DNA of 64,000 nucleotides from Paenibacillus sp. OK003 (GCF_900109515.1 NZ_FOBD01000007.1:1-64000), one strand, 5' to 3'; numbered from the stretch's first letter, positions 7,095 to 16,563 are shown. The notes: generated from the letters alone by a model not told the origin. A program made the numbers and translations.

Positions 7095-8572
7095 TTCAGC
7101 GGAGAACATTCCGCTGGTGGACGAATTCAGGAAAAGGAGTTGTTGCTTCCATGTTGCTGCTGCTGTTGGTCGGGGTTACAGGCTGTTCTGGAGATGGCGC
7201 AGGGGAAGCGGTGTCCCCGCCGGTCTTTCCTGGGGCCCCCCAAGATACTCAATTGTATAACACCTCCATTCTGGACGACGAATCCCGTTGGACGGTAAAC
7301 AATGCGCATGATCCGGCCATTATCAAAACAGATCAGGGATATTACGTTTATTCCACAGACGTTCGTGTCGCAGGGGAAGCGAAACCAGGCGTCATGGTAC
7401 GAAAATCGGATGATCTGATCAACTGGTCATGGGTAGGTCAAGCATTGCCGGGCATTCCGAAGGAAGCGCTCGATTGGACAGGGGCGGTAAATCTATGGGC
7501 ACCGGATGTGATTCAGGCTGGCGACACCTACCGGATGTATTATTCGGCTTCAACCTTTGGCAGTACACGTTCGGCTATTGGTTTGCAGACATCCACGTCC
7601 CCGGAAGGCCCATGGACAGATGAAGGGTTGGTTGTTCAAACATCCGAGAATGAAAAGGATAAGTTGAATGCCATTGATGCCAATCCGGTATTGGATGCCG
7701 AAGGCAATTCATGGATGGTCTACGGTTCCTTTTTCGATGGGATATACATTGCACCTCTCGATCCGGAAACCGGAAAGTTCAAGGAAGAGGGGTATGGTAC
7801 CCGCATTGCCGCCCGTGATCGTGCTACGGAAGAAGGAGCGGTGGAGGGTCCATATATTGTGTATAACCCGGAGTTCAAAAAGTATTATCTATTCGTCTCC
7901 TATGATTCCTTATTCGAAGATTATAACGTGCGTGTAGCCCGCGCTGATTCCATTACAGGCCCCTACACGGATGTAAATGGCATGAACATGCTGGATACGG
8001 AGCATCTGCCTCAATATGAAGTGGGAACCAAAATTCTGGGTGGATACCGCTTCACCGAAGGTGAGGGCTGGGTCGCACCTGGACATAACTCCGTCCTTAA
8101 GGATGGCGACGATTATTATATCGTGCATCATGCGAGAGGTGAGACCGATAAAAACTGGCCGTATCTGCATGTGCGTAAAATGCTGTGGACCAAGGACGGC
8201 TGGCCTGTGGTGTCACCGGAACGTTATGCAGGTGAGTATGCACAGGACATTCCGAAGTCGATGATCGCCGGGGAGTGGGAAGGCCTGGCTGTTGACCCGT
8301 CGGTGGACGGACAGGTGCAGGCAGTGCCTTACACCTTGCAAGCCAATGGCAAATTGAAAAGCGAAAACGGTTCAGGCAAATGGACGTTTGACGGCAATCA
8401 AACACTGACGCTGGAGTGGAAAGAAAGCCCGTGGGGCGGAGCTTCCACAGAAGAGCTGAAGCTGCTCCCGTCCTGGGACTGGGAGCGAAGCCAGCCAGCG
8501 CTCGTGGTCACTGGCCTGAACGACCGCGGCATTGCCGTCTGGGGCAAGCAGATTAGCGCAGCGGAAAAATAA
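7091..8572 (+). CDS. GH43 arabinanase lipoprotein with C-terminal beta domain (Abn2-like)
   Basis: Surface-anchored endo-arabinanase, 493 residues. Lipobox VTGC puts the lipidated cysteine at residue 32. The GH43 propeller spans about 65-380 with D74 (AHDPAI), D196 (IDANP) and E252 (EGPYIV) as catalytic carboxylates. A C-terminal domain of about 110 residues (SMIAGEWEGLAVDPS onward) matches the small beta domain of B. subtilis Abn2-type enzymes. The ATGA overlap with the permease gene makes it part of the same transcript. Anchoring next to the importer would let it trim oligosaccharides at the membrane. The ribosome binding site is poor (AAAGG touching the ATG), consistent with coupled translation. 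Confidence 0.85.
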   Translation: MIQRRTFRWWTNSGKGVVASMLLLLLVGVTGCSGDGAGEAVSPPVFPGAPQDTQLYNTSILDDESRWTVNNAHDPAIIKTDQGYYVYSTDVRVAGEAKPGVMVRKSDDLINWSWVGQALPGIPKEALDWTGAVNLWAPDVIQAGDTYRMYYSASTFGSTRSAIGLQTSTSPEGPWTDEGLVVQTSENEKDKLNAIDANPVLDAEGNSWMVYGSFFDGIYIAPLDPETGKFKEEGYGTRIAARDRATEEGAVEGPYIVYNPEFKKYYLFVSYDSLFEDYNVRVARADSITGPYTDVNGMNMLDTEHLPQYEVGTKILGGYRFTEGEGWVAPGHNSVLKDGDDYYIVHHARGETDKNWPYLHVRKMLWTKDGWPVVSPERYAGEYAQDIPKSMIAGEWEGLAVDPSVDGQVQAVPYTLQANGKLKSENGSGKWTFDGNQTLTLEWKESPWGGASTEELKLLPSWDWERSQPALVVTGLNDRGIAVWGKQISAAEK

Positions 8573-8599
8573 AGTGCCTTAGATATGGCACGAAGTTAC

Positions 8600-9438
8600 G
8601 TGGGGTCGCCCGAGTGAAGCGGTTGGACCGAGCCACACCGATGGCTCGGAGTTTGGATTTGGTTCAGCGAGCGCGGTTAGAGCGAAGCTGTTGCTTTTGA
8701 GGTGCACCAACAGCAAAGGGGGAGGAAGGAGCCGAAGGAGCGTCTTTGGCATCCGATTTCAACCGTCAAGAACGGTGGGAAAAAGAAATCGGAGGACAAG
8801 AGAGCGACAAGGCCCTGCCACCCCCGGAGCGTCCGCGGTGCATCAAGGGCTGGCCAAGAAAATACGGCCAGCCATGCATTGAGTGGGGAGAGTCGCCCGA
8901 GCTAAGCGAGCGACCCCATAGATACAGAGCCACACTGATGGCTCGGAGTTTGGATTTGGTTCAGCGAGCGCGGAAAGAGCGAAGCTGTTGCTTTTGAGGT
9001 GCACCAGCAGCAAAGGGGGAGGAAGGAGCCGAAGGAGCGTCTTTGGCATCCGATTTCAACCGCCAAGAGCGGTGGGAAAGGAAATCGGAGGACAAGAGAG
9101 CGACAAGGCCCTGCCACCCCCGGAGCGTTCGCGGTTCACCAAGAGCTGGCCAAGAAAATACGGCCAGCCATGCATTGAGTGGGGAGAGTCGCCCGAGCTA
9201 AGCGAGCGACCCCATAGATACAGAGCCACACTGATGGCTCGGAGTTTGGATTTGGTTCAGCGAGCGCGGAAAGAGCGAAGCTGTTGCTTTTGAGGTGCAC
9301 CAGCAGCAAAGGGGGAGGAAGGAGCCGAAGGAGCGTCTTTGGCATCCGATTTCAACCGCCAAGAGCGGTGGGAAAAAGAAATCGGAGGACAAGAGAGCGA
9401 CAAGGCCCTGCCACCCCCGGAGCGTTCGCGGTGCACCA
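8600..9438 (+). repeat. Tandem array, about 2.9 copies of a 296-297 bp GC-rich repeat
   Basis: The string GGTGCACC recurs at 8701, 8998 and 9294, giving periods of 297 and 296 bp. Long blocks between copies are nearly identical (for example CAGCGAGCGCGG and GACAAGAGAGCGACAAGG). Copy 1 begins differently before 8628, and copy 3 stops after GCGGTGCACC. Each unit contains strong hairpins: CCGAGCCA with TGGCTCGG in copy 1, and GGCTGGCC with GGCCAGCC. Open frames across the array on both strands simply repeat with it and have no ribosome binding sites. So I treat it as a non-coding intergenic repeat family, possibly also ending the upstream operon. Confidence 0.85.
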
Positions 9439-9524
9439 CCAAAATAGTCTTTGCACTGTACCCATCAGCTTTTTCAAATCTTCTCTCCGAGCCATACACA
9501 CACATTTGAAAGGGGAGCATTCCC

Positions 9525-10505
9525 ATGACTGATTCCATTACATTTACCAATCCCATTCTGGAGCAGCGTGCTGATCCGTGGGTGTACCGTCACACAGATG
9601 GCTACTACTATTTCTCTGCTTCCGTTCCAGCCTTTGACCGGATTGAGATTCGGCGTGCACAAACCTTGGAAGAGTTGCGAGATGCTGAGCCGGTAACAGC
9701 TTGGCACAAACATGAGACAGGACCGATGAGTGCCAACATTTGGGCACCTGAAATTCATTTTATCGATGGAAAATGGTACATACATTACGCTGCAGCCCAT
9801 ACCAGCGAAACCAATGAGGGCCTTTTCGACCACCGCATGTATGTGCTGGAAAATGACTCGGCCAACCCGCTCGAAGGCGCGTGGGTAGAGAAGGGACAGA
9901 TTCGGACGCGTTGGGAGACGTTTGCCTTGGATGCAACGACGTTTGAACACAAAGGTATCCGTTATTTGGTCTGGGCGCAAAAGGACCCGGACATTCCGGG
10001 CAACTCGAACCTGTACATTGCCGAAATGGAAAATCCGTGGACGCTCCGTGGTGAGCAGGTCATGATTTCTACACCGGAGTATGATTGGGAGATTATCGGC
10101 TTCAAGGTGAATGAAGGGGCAGCAGTGTTGCAACGCAATGGGCGGATCTTCATTGGCTACTCGGCGAGTGCGACCGACTATAATTATTGTATGGGTTTGC
10201 TCACTGCGGATGAAAATGCCGACTTGCTTGATCCAGCGAGCTGGGTGAAATCGCCTAAGCCGGTATTCCAAACGTGTGAAGCGAATGGTCAATATGGTCC
10301 GGGTCACAACAGCTTTACGGTATCACCGGACGGCAAAACAGATATTCTGATCTATCACGCACGAAACTACAAGGACATCGAGGGAGATCCTCTCTATGAT
10401 CCAAACCGTCACGCCCGCGCGCAGGTTATTCGCTGGAACGAAGATGGCACACCTGACTTTGGAGTCCCTGTTCCAGATGGGAAGGCTGCGGCTGAAGCGA
10501 AATAA
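9525..10505 (+). CDS. Cytoplasmic GH43 exo-alpha-L-arabinofuranosidase
   Basis: A 326-residue single-domain GH43 enzyme without signal peptide, so it acts inside the cell on imported arabino-oligosaccharides. Catalytic carboxylates are D17 (RADPWV), D136 (ALDATTF) and E197 (VNEGAAVL). The fold resembles GH43 subfamily 26 exo-1,5-arabinofuranosidases; the subfamily assignment is from memory of the pattern. ATG 9525 follows AAAGGGGAG with good spacing. It lies just after the 296-bp repeat array and ends at a strong terminator, so it may have its own promoter at the array's end. It would finish the pathway started by the two surface enzymes. Confidence 0.82.
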   Translation: MTDSITFTNPILEQRADPWVYRHTDGYYYFSASVPAFDRIEIRRAQTLEELRDAEPVTAWHKHETGPMSANIWAPEIHFIDGKWYIHYAAAHTSETNEGLFDHRMYVLENDSANPLEGAWVEKGQIRTRWETFALDATTFEHKGIRYLVWAQKDPDIPGNSNLYIAEMENPWTLRGEQVMISTPEYDWEIIGFKVNEGAAVLQRNGRIFIGYSASATDYNYCMGLLTADENADLLDPASWVKSPKPVFQTCEANGQYGPGHNSFTVSPDGKTDILIYHARNYKDIEGDPLYDPNRHARAQVIRWNEDGTPDFGVPVPDGKAAAEAK

Positions 10506-10532
10506 TAATACTGCTAAAGTTTTAATATAGTA

Positions 10533-10571
10533 AGCCCTTAGTCAGCGAGCCATGCTGATTAGGGGCTTTTA
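10533..10571 (+). terminator. Intrinsic terminator after the GH43 exo-enzyme gene
   Basis: AGCCCTTAGTCAGC (10533-10546), 7-base loop, GCTGATTAGGGGCT (10554-10567), then TTTTA. Confidence 0.85.
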
Positions 10572-10706
10572 CTTATGTACACATTGAGAAGGGAGGCTTG
10601 AAGACATAAAGACGGATACGAGGGTCTGCATATTAGCAACCATCCCGTGACCAATGCGTATGAGGAGTATACAATTCACTATACACATAATATTAGGAGG
10701 CCATAT

Positions 10707-11555
10707 ATGGATTCACGCGAGACATTGGACCGGGAGCTGGAACAGATTTTAAAATGGGAAAAAGGGCAGAAGGACTTGTTTATTTGGGACAAAATTGGAC
10801 GTTTGCCATTTGCCATGCTGGATAAAGTGATGCCCAAAGCGCTGAAACAGAAGATTGGAGACTCGCTGAACGAAGTTGGTCAGTATGTGCAGAATGGCGG
10901 GAAATTTCTCGTTCAGAAAAAGAAGGTGGCTGAGCTGCTCCGCGAGGAAGCGATCCAATCCGGTTATTCCATGAAGGCCGATACCTCTTACGATGAACAG
11001 GATGAAGAGGCAAGAGATACGACGAAAATCCACAGTGTGGAAGGTTTACCGCTTGAAGTATTGGATCGCACTGCTGATAACATTACGGACAGTCGAACGA
11101 GGTTTGCTGCTGCACAAGGGGCCGCAACAGGTATCGGCGGCATTGTAACGATTGCGGCGGATATTCCGATGGTGATGGGGCTTTCCCTGAAGGTGCTGCA
11201 GGAGATGGCGCTATGCTACGGATATGATCCCGACGAACCCCGAGAGCGCATATTTATCGTCAAATGTCTGCAATTCTCCTCTGCCGATATTGTGGGCAAA
11301 AAAGCAATAATTGATGAACTCGCCGATTACGATAATCCGGACAAGCAGGTTGAGGTTATCTCTCAGATGCAGGGCTGGCGGGAGGTTTTTAATTCCTACA
11401 GTGAATCGTTTGGTTGGAAAAAGCTGTTCCAGCTCATTCCGATTGCCGGCATGGTATTCGGTTCGGTTAGCAACAAAAATACGATTCGTGATGTTGCCGA
11501 AGCCGGAAAAATGCTGTACAAAAAACGGCTGATTCTTCAGCGCCTTTCGCAATGA
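10707..11555 (+). CDS. EcsC-family protein
   Basis: A 282-residue EcsC-like protein. The family is widespread in Firmicutes and named after the third gene of the B. subtilis ecs operon; its molecular function is unknown. Visible hallmarks are LPFAMLDKVMPKALKQKIGD near the N-terminus and the central Gly-rich amphipathic stretch AAQGAATGIGGIVTIAADIP, which suggests membrane association. The C-terminus ends KMLYKKRLILQ. The start is ATG 10707 preceded by AGGAGG; a longer frame from 10647 lacks a ribosome site. It stands alone between two terminators, so no partner can be inferred. Confidence 0.8.
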   Translation: MDSRETLDRELEQILKWEKGQKDLFIWDKIGRLPFAMLDKVMPKALKQKIGDSLNEVGQYVQNGGKFLVQKKKVAELLREEAIQSGYSMKADTSYDEQDEEARDTTKIHSVEGLPLEVLDRTADNITDSRTRFAAAQGAATGIGGIVTIAADIPMVMGLSLKVLQEMALCYGYDPDEPRERIFIVKCLQFSSADIVGKKAIIDELADYDNPDKQVEVISQMQGWREVFNSYSESFGWKKLFQLIPIAGMVFGSVSNKNTIRDVAEAGKMLYKKRLILQRLSQ

Positions 11556-11611
11556 TGTCTATTCACAAAAATGGCTATGTGACCACAGCCTCTCAGTTCT
11601 GTTTCTGACGC

Positions 11612-11804
11612 TAACGAATCGAGGGCACCCTATTATGGCGTATAGAAGGATGCGCTGATTCTAAGGAATCTCACCATCGCTATTTGCATGATAATCATAC
11701 TAAATGATACGAAAACACTCAAAACAAGAGGAATAAGGCGTCTGTGATTCGTTACATTGGCGAATGGTCAGAAATGATGCTATTAAAGAGCGATGGATTC
11801 GTTA
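11612..11804. repeat. Short interspersed repeat with TAACGAATC inverted ends
   Basis: TAACGAATC at 11612-11620 is mirrored by GATTCGTTA at 11746-11754 and again at 11796-11804. The bases after the first copy (GAGGGCACCCTATT) and after the inverted one, read on the minus strand (ACAGACGCCTTATT), are also alike. This looks like an intergenic repeat family in inverted arrangement. It fills much of the 550-bp gap after the EcsC gene; from 11805 to about 11945 I see nothing recognisable. Confidence 0.4.
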
Positions 11805-11941
11805 TACACATGTGATCCTACTGTATTCAATAATTTCTCATCCTCAGTTGCTGCTGTGCTGCTCTTGTTGGCTGAACACCCTTGTCATGAAGTAGGGCAC
11901 CGCGTGCTGGAAGCTGCACATGGTTGACGCTAACGCTGACA

Positions 11942-11987
11942 AAACAAAAACGGGATAAAGCCCTAAGGTAAAGGCTTCATCCCGTTT
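11942..11987 (-). terminator. Intrinsic terminator of the MFS gene
   Basis: On the minus strand AAACGGGATGAAGCC, a 10-base loop and GGCTTTATCCCGTTT are followed by TTGTTTT. It lies about 120 bp past the stop of the MFS exporter gene. Confidence 0.75.
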
Positions 11988-12104
11988 GCACATGCAAGTA
12001 TTAATCCGAGGTTGGTTAACCATCTAACGTTACTTTTCAATAGGCTGTCTTAACAGCGTACTTTTGTTTCATTGTGTATTGGAGCTTATGTTGTATAGGA
12101 TCTG

Positions 12105-13379
12105 TTATTCTTCGCTACCGTTCTCTTCAGCCCAGCGGTTCAGCAACTTATCCGATGGAAGCAGGAAGGTGAAGATACCGATCAGTGGCAGGAAGCTGCA
12201 CATCTGCATAACTGGAGATACGCCGAACACGTCGATCCAGTTCCCCAGCACGAGTGCGCCCAGACCGCCCATACCAAATGCCAGACCCGTAATCAGACCG
12301 GAGACGGTTCCGATTTTGCCGGGAATCAGCATTTGCGCATATACAACGGTCACCGAGAAGCTGGACAACATGATGAACCCAATAATGCTCAGCAATACAG
12401 CTGTCCAGAACAGGTTGGCGTAAGGCAACAGCAGCGCCAGTGGAGCGGCTCCGGCCATCGACAGGAAGATCATGTTGCGTTTACCGAAGCGGTCTGCCAG
12501 TGGACCGCCAAAGAACGTACCCAGAGCCCCTGCTGCCAGGAACAGGAAGATATAGATCTGCGCGTCCTCTGTGGACAAGTTGAAGGTATCCTTCAGGTTA
12601 AACGCATAGAAGCTGCCGATCGAAGCGATATACCACGAACGGACAAAGACGAGCAGAATCAAAATGGTTATGGCAGCAGCAATCTTTTTACGTAATGCCG
12701 GATTGGGTGCACGACGGGCTGCTGCCTGTCTACGCAAATACCCTCCTGATTGCAGCATGCGTCCATACCAGCGAGCGACATAGATTTGAACTGCGATCCC
12801 CGCAGCAGCAATGCCCGTGAATCCGATGGCACCGAACAACCCAAACGGGATGAAAACCCATCTGGTGAGCAATGGAGCCAGAGACTGACCCGCGTTACCA
12901 CCCACCTGGAAGATCGACTGAGCCAGACCCCGACGAGGCCCTGCGGCCATATGGGATACTCGTGAACCTTCTGGATGGAACGCCGCCGAACCGAGACCGA
13001 CAAAGATGACGGAGATTAGGACAGCCATATAACTGTCGGCGAAGGCAAGCAATAGCATACCTGTGAACGTAAAGCCCATGCCGATGGGCAGAATGGAAGG
13101 TGTCGGTTTTTTATCAGCAAACCAGCCTACAACAGGCTGCATAATGGAAGCAGTAAAGTTAATAGCAAACGAAATCCACCCAATCTGCGTATATGTGAGA
13201 TGCATGGAGTCTTTCAGAATTGGAAAAATAGCCGGAATGACGGATTGAATCGAATCGTTGAACAAATGGACCAGACTGATGGCAATTAAGATCCGGTAAA
13301 CGGTACCTTGAGCATCCAATCCGGGTGGAGCTTTCGAACGCGCAGCGGCGTCTTTGGATAATGAATTTTGCATGGACAT
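12105..13379 (-). CDS. MFS exporter, fosmidomycin-resistance (Fsr)-like
   Basis: A 424-residue major facilitator with about 12 transmembrane helices. LVHLFNDSIQSVIPAIFPIL in helix 1 and FVGLGSAAFHPEGSRVSHMA with GLAQSIFQVGGNAGQSLAPL are hallmarks of the Fsr subgroup, drug or metabolite antiporters of the cytoplasmic membrane. The substrate cannot be read from sequence. ATG 13379 follows AAAGGAG with suitable spacing; an upstream GTG frame extension is unlikely. It is a single gene with its own terminator. Confidence 0.85.
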   Translation of the reverse strand: MSMQNSLSKDAAARSKAPPGLDAQGTVYRILIAISLVHLFNDSIQSVIPAIFPILKDSMHLTYTQIGWISFAINFTASIMQPVVGWFADKKPTPSILPIGMGFTFTGMLLLAFADSYMAVLISVIFVGLGSAAFHPEGSRVSHMAAGPRRGLAQSIFQVGGNAGQSLAPLLTRWVFIPFGLFGAIGFTGIAAAGIAVQIYVARWYGRMLQSGGYLRRQAAARRAPNPALRKKIAAAITILILLVFVRSWYIASIGSFYAFNLKDTFNLSTEDAQIYIFLFLAAGALGTFFGGPLADRFGKRNMIFLSMAGAAPLALLLPYANLFWTAVLLSIIGFIMLSSFSVTVVYAQMLIPGKIGTVSGLITGLAFGMGGLGALVLGNWIDVFGVSPVMQMCSFLPLIGIFTFLLPSDKLLNRWAEENGSEE

Positions 13380-13664
13380 GAACAGTTCTCCTTTGGTCGC
13401 GGTCACGAGGGATCAGCGCCTGATGATGTGATGTGCCTAAGCATATTGTTACATAATAGGACAGATTTGAAAGGTCGACAAGGGGAACAGGTGAAATTAA
13501 CATTCTCTTTATAATGTAAACTATGGATATACTTCAAAGAATCTACTATTAAAGTTCTACTAAATCAGAAATGATAAAGGACTGATCCATATGAAATCGC
13601 TATCACCATATGTTCTTGCCTAGCACAATCCAGACGATTGGTTGCAAACGCTCACTTTCCATAC

Positions 13665-13706
13665 TAAAAAACAAAAGCCGAACTTCTTCAGATAGAAGAT
13701 TTCGGC
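13665..13706 (-). terminator. Intrinsic terminator of the que operon
   Basis: On the minus strand GCCGAAATCTTC, a 5-base loop and GAAGAAGTTCGGC lead into TTTTGTTTTTT. It lies about 55 bp after the queF stop. Confidence 0.85.
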
Positions 13707-13762
13707 ATTTGTGTGTTCTATGATTTTATTTTATACAAAGCATAATTGGTGTATCTAGCCAA

Positions 13763-14254
13763 TTAACGATTATCTATCGTCTCTGGATACATATCATGAT
13801 TCATCATGCGGTGCTCGGCCATTTGCTCATACTTCGTGCCCGGTTTGCCGTAGTTGGTGTATGGGTCGATGGAAATGCCGCCGCGTGGCGTGAATTTGCC
13901 CCATACTTCAATGAAGCGTGGGTCCATCAGCTTGATTAGGTCGTTCATGATGATGTTCACGCAATCCTCGTGGAAATCACCATGGTTGCGGAAGCTGAAC
14001 AGGTAGAGCTTAAGAGACTTGCTCTCTACCATTTTCACATCAGGGATGTAGCTGATATAAATGGTTGCAAAGTCCGGCTGACCCGTGATCGGGCATAGGC
14101 TGGTGAACTCCGGGCAGTTGAATTTGACAAAATAATCCCGGTACGGGTGTTTGTTATCGAAGTTTTCCAGAATTCCCGGATCATATTCAAACGTATATTT
14201 TACGCCCTGGTTACCCAGCAACGTTAGATCTTGCATTTCATCAGGTTGTCTCAT
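13763..14254 (-). CDS. queF: NADPH-dependent 7-cyano-7-deazaguanine reductase QueF
   Basis: Reduces the nitrile of preQ0 to the aminomethyl of preQ1 in the cytoplasm, the last step before insertion into tRNA. At 163 residues it is the short, unimodular type. C54 in [13 protein letters not shown] is the nucleophile forming the thioimide; D61 follows in the same motif. [14 protein letters not shown] (77-90) is the NADPH-binding QueF motif. It is the last gene of the queCDEF operon, 126 bp after queE, and ends at a terminator. The AAGGAG site lies 13 bases before the ATG, a little far. Confidence 0.95.
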   Translation of the reverse strand: MRQPDEMQDLTLLGNQGVKYTFEYDPGILENFDNKHPYRDYFVKFNCPEFTSLCPITGQPDFATIYISYIPDVKMVESKSLKLYLFSFRNHGDFHEDCVNIIMNDLIKLMDPRFIEVWGKFTPRGGISIDPYTNYGKPGTKYEQMAEHRMMNHDMYPETIDNR

Positions 14255-14380
14255 GGATTCGTAAACGCTCCTTATTTCCGGCGACGCACGAAGCTGACCG
14301 GTATATATGATAGGCCATCTTAGCCTTAGTATGTTCCCAAAATTACATCATGCCGCCCATTATTCCATCCAAATAGCCCA

Positions 14381-15133
14381 TCAGACGCCGCGTTTGTTGC
14401 CCCAAACAAGGGTATGCAGCTGTGGCAGCACACGAACGTCGTTCAGATCATCGGATGCACTGACTTGATCAATCAGCCACTCATAACGGGCAAGCAGCGA
14501 AGTCGCCAGATCTGGCGTATCAGCAGAAGTGACATCCGGGTTCCCGGTCTGCAAAAATAAATCGGTGCCCGGATACCGTGCATGCACACGGCGGGCATAG
14601 TCCAAGTCTGCTCCATCGAAAATTACGATCTTCAGACTGTGGCTTCGTTCCACCGGACGAGCAGCCAGTCGGTGGATCAGATCATCCAGCACAGCCCAGT
14701 CAGTGTTCATGCCTGAGCTGGGAGGCTTGGGCGAGACGGTGACTTCGTCAATGTCCGCCAGCCAAGACTGCCAACGGGAGCCCTGCGTTTCTACCGCGGT
14801 GCGGATGCCGTTCTCCCGAAGCAGCTTAACCAATCCGCCCAGCGATGCGAGCAGCGCTGGGTTGCCGCCTGAGATCGTCACATGGGAGAAGCGTGAGCCG
14901 CCAACGCGGCGCAATTCCTCCCACACGTCCTCCGGCGTAATCATCCGGATCAGATCCTTGCCACTGCCGTCCCAAGTAAAGGCCGAGTCACACCAGGAGC
15001 AGCGATAATCGCAGCCCGCGGTGCGGACGAACATCGTTTTCTGTCCAATAACCATGCCTTCACCTTGAACCGTAGGGCCAAAGATCTCCATCACAGGAAT
15101 ACGAGCCTCTTTGCTACGTTCCACGCTACTCAT
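14381..15133 (-). CDS. queE: 7-carboxy-7-deazaguanine synthase QueE (radical SAM)
   Basis: Radical S-adenosylmethionine enzyme converting 6-carboxytetrahydropterin to 7-carboxy-7-deazaguanine. The 4Fe-4S cluster ligands are C41, C45 and C48 in CDYRCSWC. The N-terminal MEIFGPTVQGEGMVIGQKTM and HVTISGGNPAL (SAM-binding) are characteristic. The protein has 250 residues. The start overlaps the queD stop by 8 bases, so translation is coupled. It acts between QueD and QueC in the pathway. Confidence 0.95.
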   Translation of the reverse strand: MSSVERSKEARIPVMEIFGPTVQGEGMVIGQKTMFVRTAGCDYRCSWCDSAFTWDGSGKDLIRMITPEDVWEELRRVGGSRFSHVTISGGNPALLASLGGLVKLLRENGIRTAVETQGSRWQSWLADIDEVTVSPKPPSSGMNTDWAVLDDLIHRLAARPVERSHSLKIVIFDGADLDYARRVHARYPGTDLFLQTGNPDVTSADTPDLATSLLARYEWLIDQVSASDDLNDVRVLPQLHTLVWGNKRGV

Positions 15134-15617
15134 CGATCATCCACTCCCGTCTGGCCTCAGCGTAACTGGTCGGCGTCTCGTATAAGCGGACAAACTCTGT
15201 TCGACCACCCTCGGTCAGTGCGGAATACGGTTCGGTCTGCAAGGCATGTTCCATCTGCTCGAACAACCAGACGACCATATTTTCAGCAGTTGTGTTCATG
15301 AGAGGAAGGGTTTCGTTCAAATACTGATGATCCAGATACCCTTCAATTTGTGTTTTCCATATCTCCTTGATATGTCCAAAATCAACCGTCAACCCGGTCT
15401 CACCTGGATAACCGCTAATGCCAAAAACAACTTTATACGTATGCCCGTGCAAGTTCTTGCACTTGCCTTCATAACAATGCAGGTGATGTGCCGCGTCAAA
15501 CGTAAACTCCTTGCTGACAAGCACACGTTTGCGATGATAGCGAAGCTGTGCAGGCAGGATATCTTCTCCAATCCGCTGCAACCGCTCCACAATACGAAAT
15601 GTTCCCGGTTCTCTCAT
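15126..15617 (-). CDS. queD: 6-carboxytetrahydropterin synthase QueD
   Basis: Makes 6-carboxytetrahydropterin from dihydroneopterin triphosphate, the first committed step to queuosine. It has 163 residues. Zinc-binding histidines appear in [23 protein letters not shown] (about residues 40-62), together with the catalytic cysteine of that motif. [11 protein letters not shown] and LDHQYLN are family motifs. The ATGA overlap with the upstream queC stop shows tight coupling. Confidence 0.94.
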   Translation of the reverse strand: MREPGTFRIVERLQRIGEDILPAQLRYHRKRVLVSKEFTFDAAHHLHCYEGKCKNLHGHTYKVVFGISGYPGETGLTVDFGHIKEIWKTQIEGYLDHQYLNETLPLMNTTAENMVVWLFEQMEHALQTEPYSALTEGGRTEFVRLYETPTSYAEARREWMIDE

Positions 15618-16306
15618 CGTACGTCCGCTCCCGCACTTCCAACAGTAGCAGAATCAGTGCGTTGCTCCAGATAGCGATCCAGTCCGGCTTTGCGCAGTTT
15701 GCAGGCAGGACATTCTCCGCAGCCATCGCCGATAATCCCGTTATAACAGGTCAGTGTGCGCTCACGTACATAATCAAATGCACCGAGATCATCCGCCATT
15801 TTCCATGTTTGGGCTTTGTCCAGCCACATCAGTGGGGTGTGAATGACAAATGGGTAGTCCATCGATAGGTTCAGCGTAACATTCATCGACTTTACAAACG
15901 AATCCCGACAATCCGGGTAACCGCTGAAATCCGTTTCGCATACACCTGTAACAAGGTGACGAGCTCCTTTTTGCTTCGCCATAATGGCTGCAAAACTGAG
16001 GAACAGCAAATTCCGTCCATCGACAAATGTACTCGGTAGTTCGCCTTCTTCATGTGTAATCTCCACGTCTGTACGGGTAAGTGCATTGGGCGCGAGCTGG
16101 TTTAACAAGCTCATGTCCAGTACCGTTTGCTGTACACCCAGATCGCGAGCAATCTCTGCGGCGCATTCAATCTCCAGCTTGTGACGCTGGCCGTAGTCGA
16201 AGGTAACCACCTCTACTTCGGCAAATTGCTGTTTGGCCCAGAACAAACAAGTTGTACTGTCCTGACCGCCGCTGAATACAACGACTGCTTTTTCTTCGTT
16301 CAACAT
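15614..16306 (-). CDS. queC: 7-cyano-7-deazaguanine (preQ0) synthase QueC
   Basis: ATP-dependent conversion of 7-carboxy-7-deazaguanine to preQ0. It has 230 residues from the ATG at 16306, which follows GGAGAGG by seven bases; upstream in-frame codons are leader. The PP-loop ATPase motif SGGQDSTT is near residue 12 and [18 protein letters not shown] is conserved. The zinc site is the C-terminal cysteine cluster around CGECPACK. It is the first gene of queCDEF, downstream of the structured leader. Confidence 0.95.
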   Translation of the reverse strand: MLNEEKAVVVFSGGQDSTTCLFWAKQQFAEVEVVTFDYGQRHKLEIECAAEIARDLGVQQTVLDMSLLNQLAPNALTRTDVEITHEEGELPSTFVDGRNLLFLSFAAIMAKQKGARHLVTGVCETDFSGYPDCRDSFVKSMNVTLNLSMDYPFVIHTPLMWLDKAQTWKMADDLGAFDYVRERTLTCYNGIIGDGCGECPACKLRKAGLDRYLEQRTDSATVGSAGADVR

Positions 16307-16450
16307 AAAAAAACCTCTCCATCTTCTTAAAATCAATCCATGCACATAGGCACAGAGTGTCGGAAGAACAGAGAAGTTCATGAACTGGCATCCATCAAAA
16401 AACACACCTTCTCGTAGGCTGCTTCAAAAAAAGCAGGCACGATCTAGTGT

Positions 16451-16491
16451 CCTTAGTTTTTTACGTACGTTGTTACCAAAAATGTACGTAA
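16451..16491 (-). promoter_or_regulatory. Candidate preQ1-I riboswitch aptamer of the queCDEF operon
   Basis: On the minus strand TTACGTAC (16491-16484), a 15-base loop ending in C, GTACGTAA (16468-16461) and the tail AAAACTAAGG form a hairpin with an A-rich 3' tail. The preQ1-I class has this shape and AAAAAACTAAGG is its typical 3' end. Loop TTGG can pair with tail CTAA (one G-U) as the pseudoknot, and the loop C just before the 3' arm is where the ligand-binding cytosine belongs. Position upstream of queC fits B. subtilis. No clear expression platform was found in the 144 bases to the start codon. Confidence 0.55.
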
Positions 16492-16563
16492 GACTTATTG
16501 ACCTTAATGAAGGTCGAGTCTTATAGAGGGAGTTCGCGAACCTCTCCCATGCCATAGGCATGG
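16490..16563 (-). promoter_or_regulatory. Three extra hairpins in the que leader upstream of the aptamer
   Basis: Reading the minus strand: CCATGCC-TAT-GGCATGG (16563-16547). Next comes a hairpin containing AGAGGTTC ... CCCTCTATAA (16545-16521), which resembles the first half of a canonical preQ1-I aptamer but lacks its loop bases. The third is a nested stem, AAGACT/AGTCTT enclosing GACCTT-CATT-AAGGTC (16522-16490). They precede the candidate aptamer directly. The arrangement is unusual for a leader normally about 35-40 nt long. Confidence 0.5.

Noticed and set aside
8691..9532. Open frames across the 296-bp array, on both strands
   Set aside because: They recur with the repeat, have no ribosome binding sites, and their composition is that of the repeat, not of the neighbouring genes.
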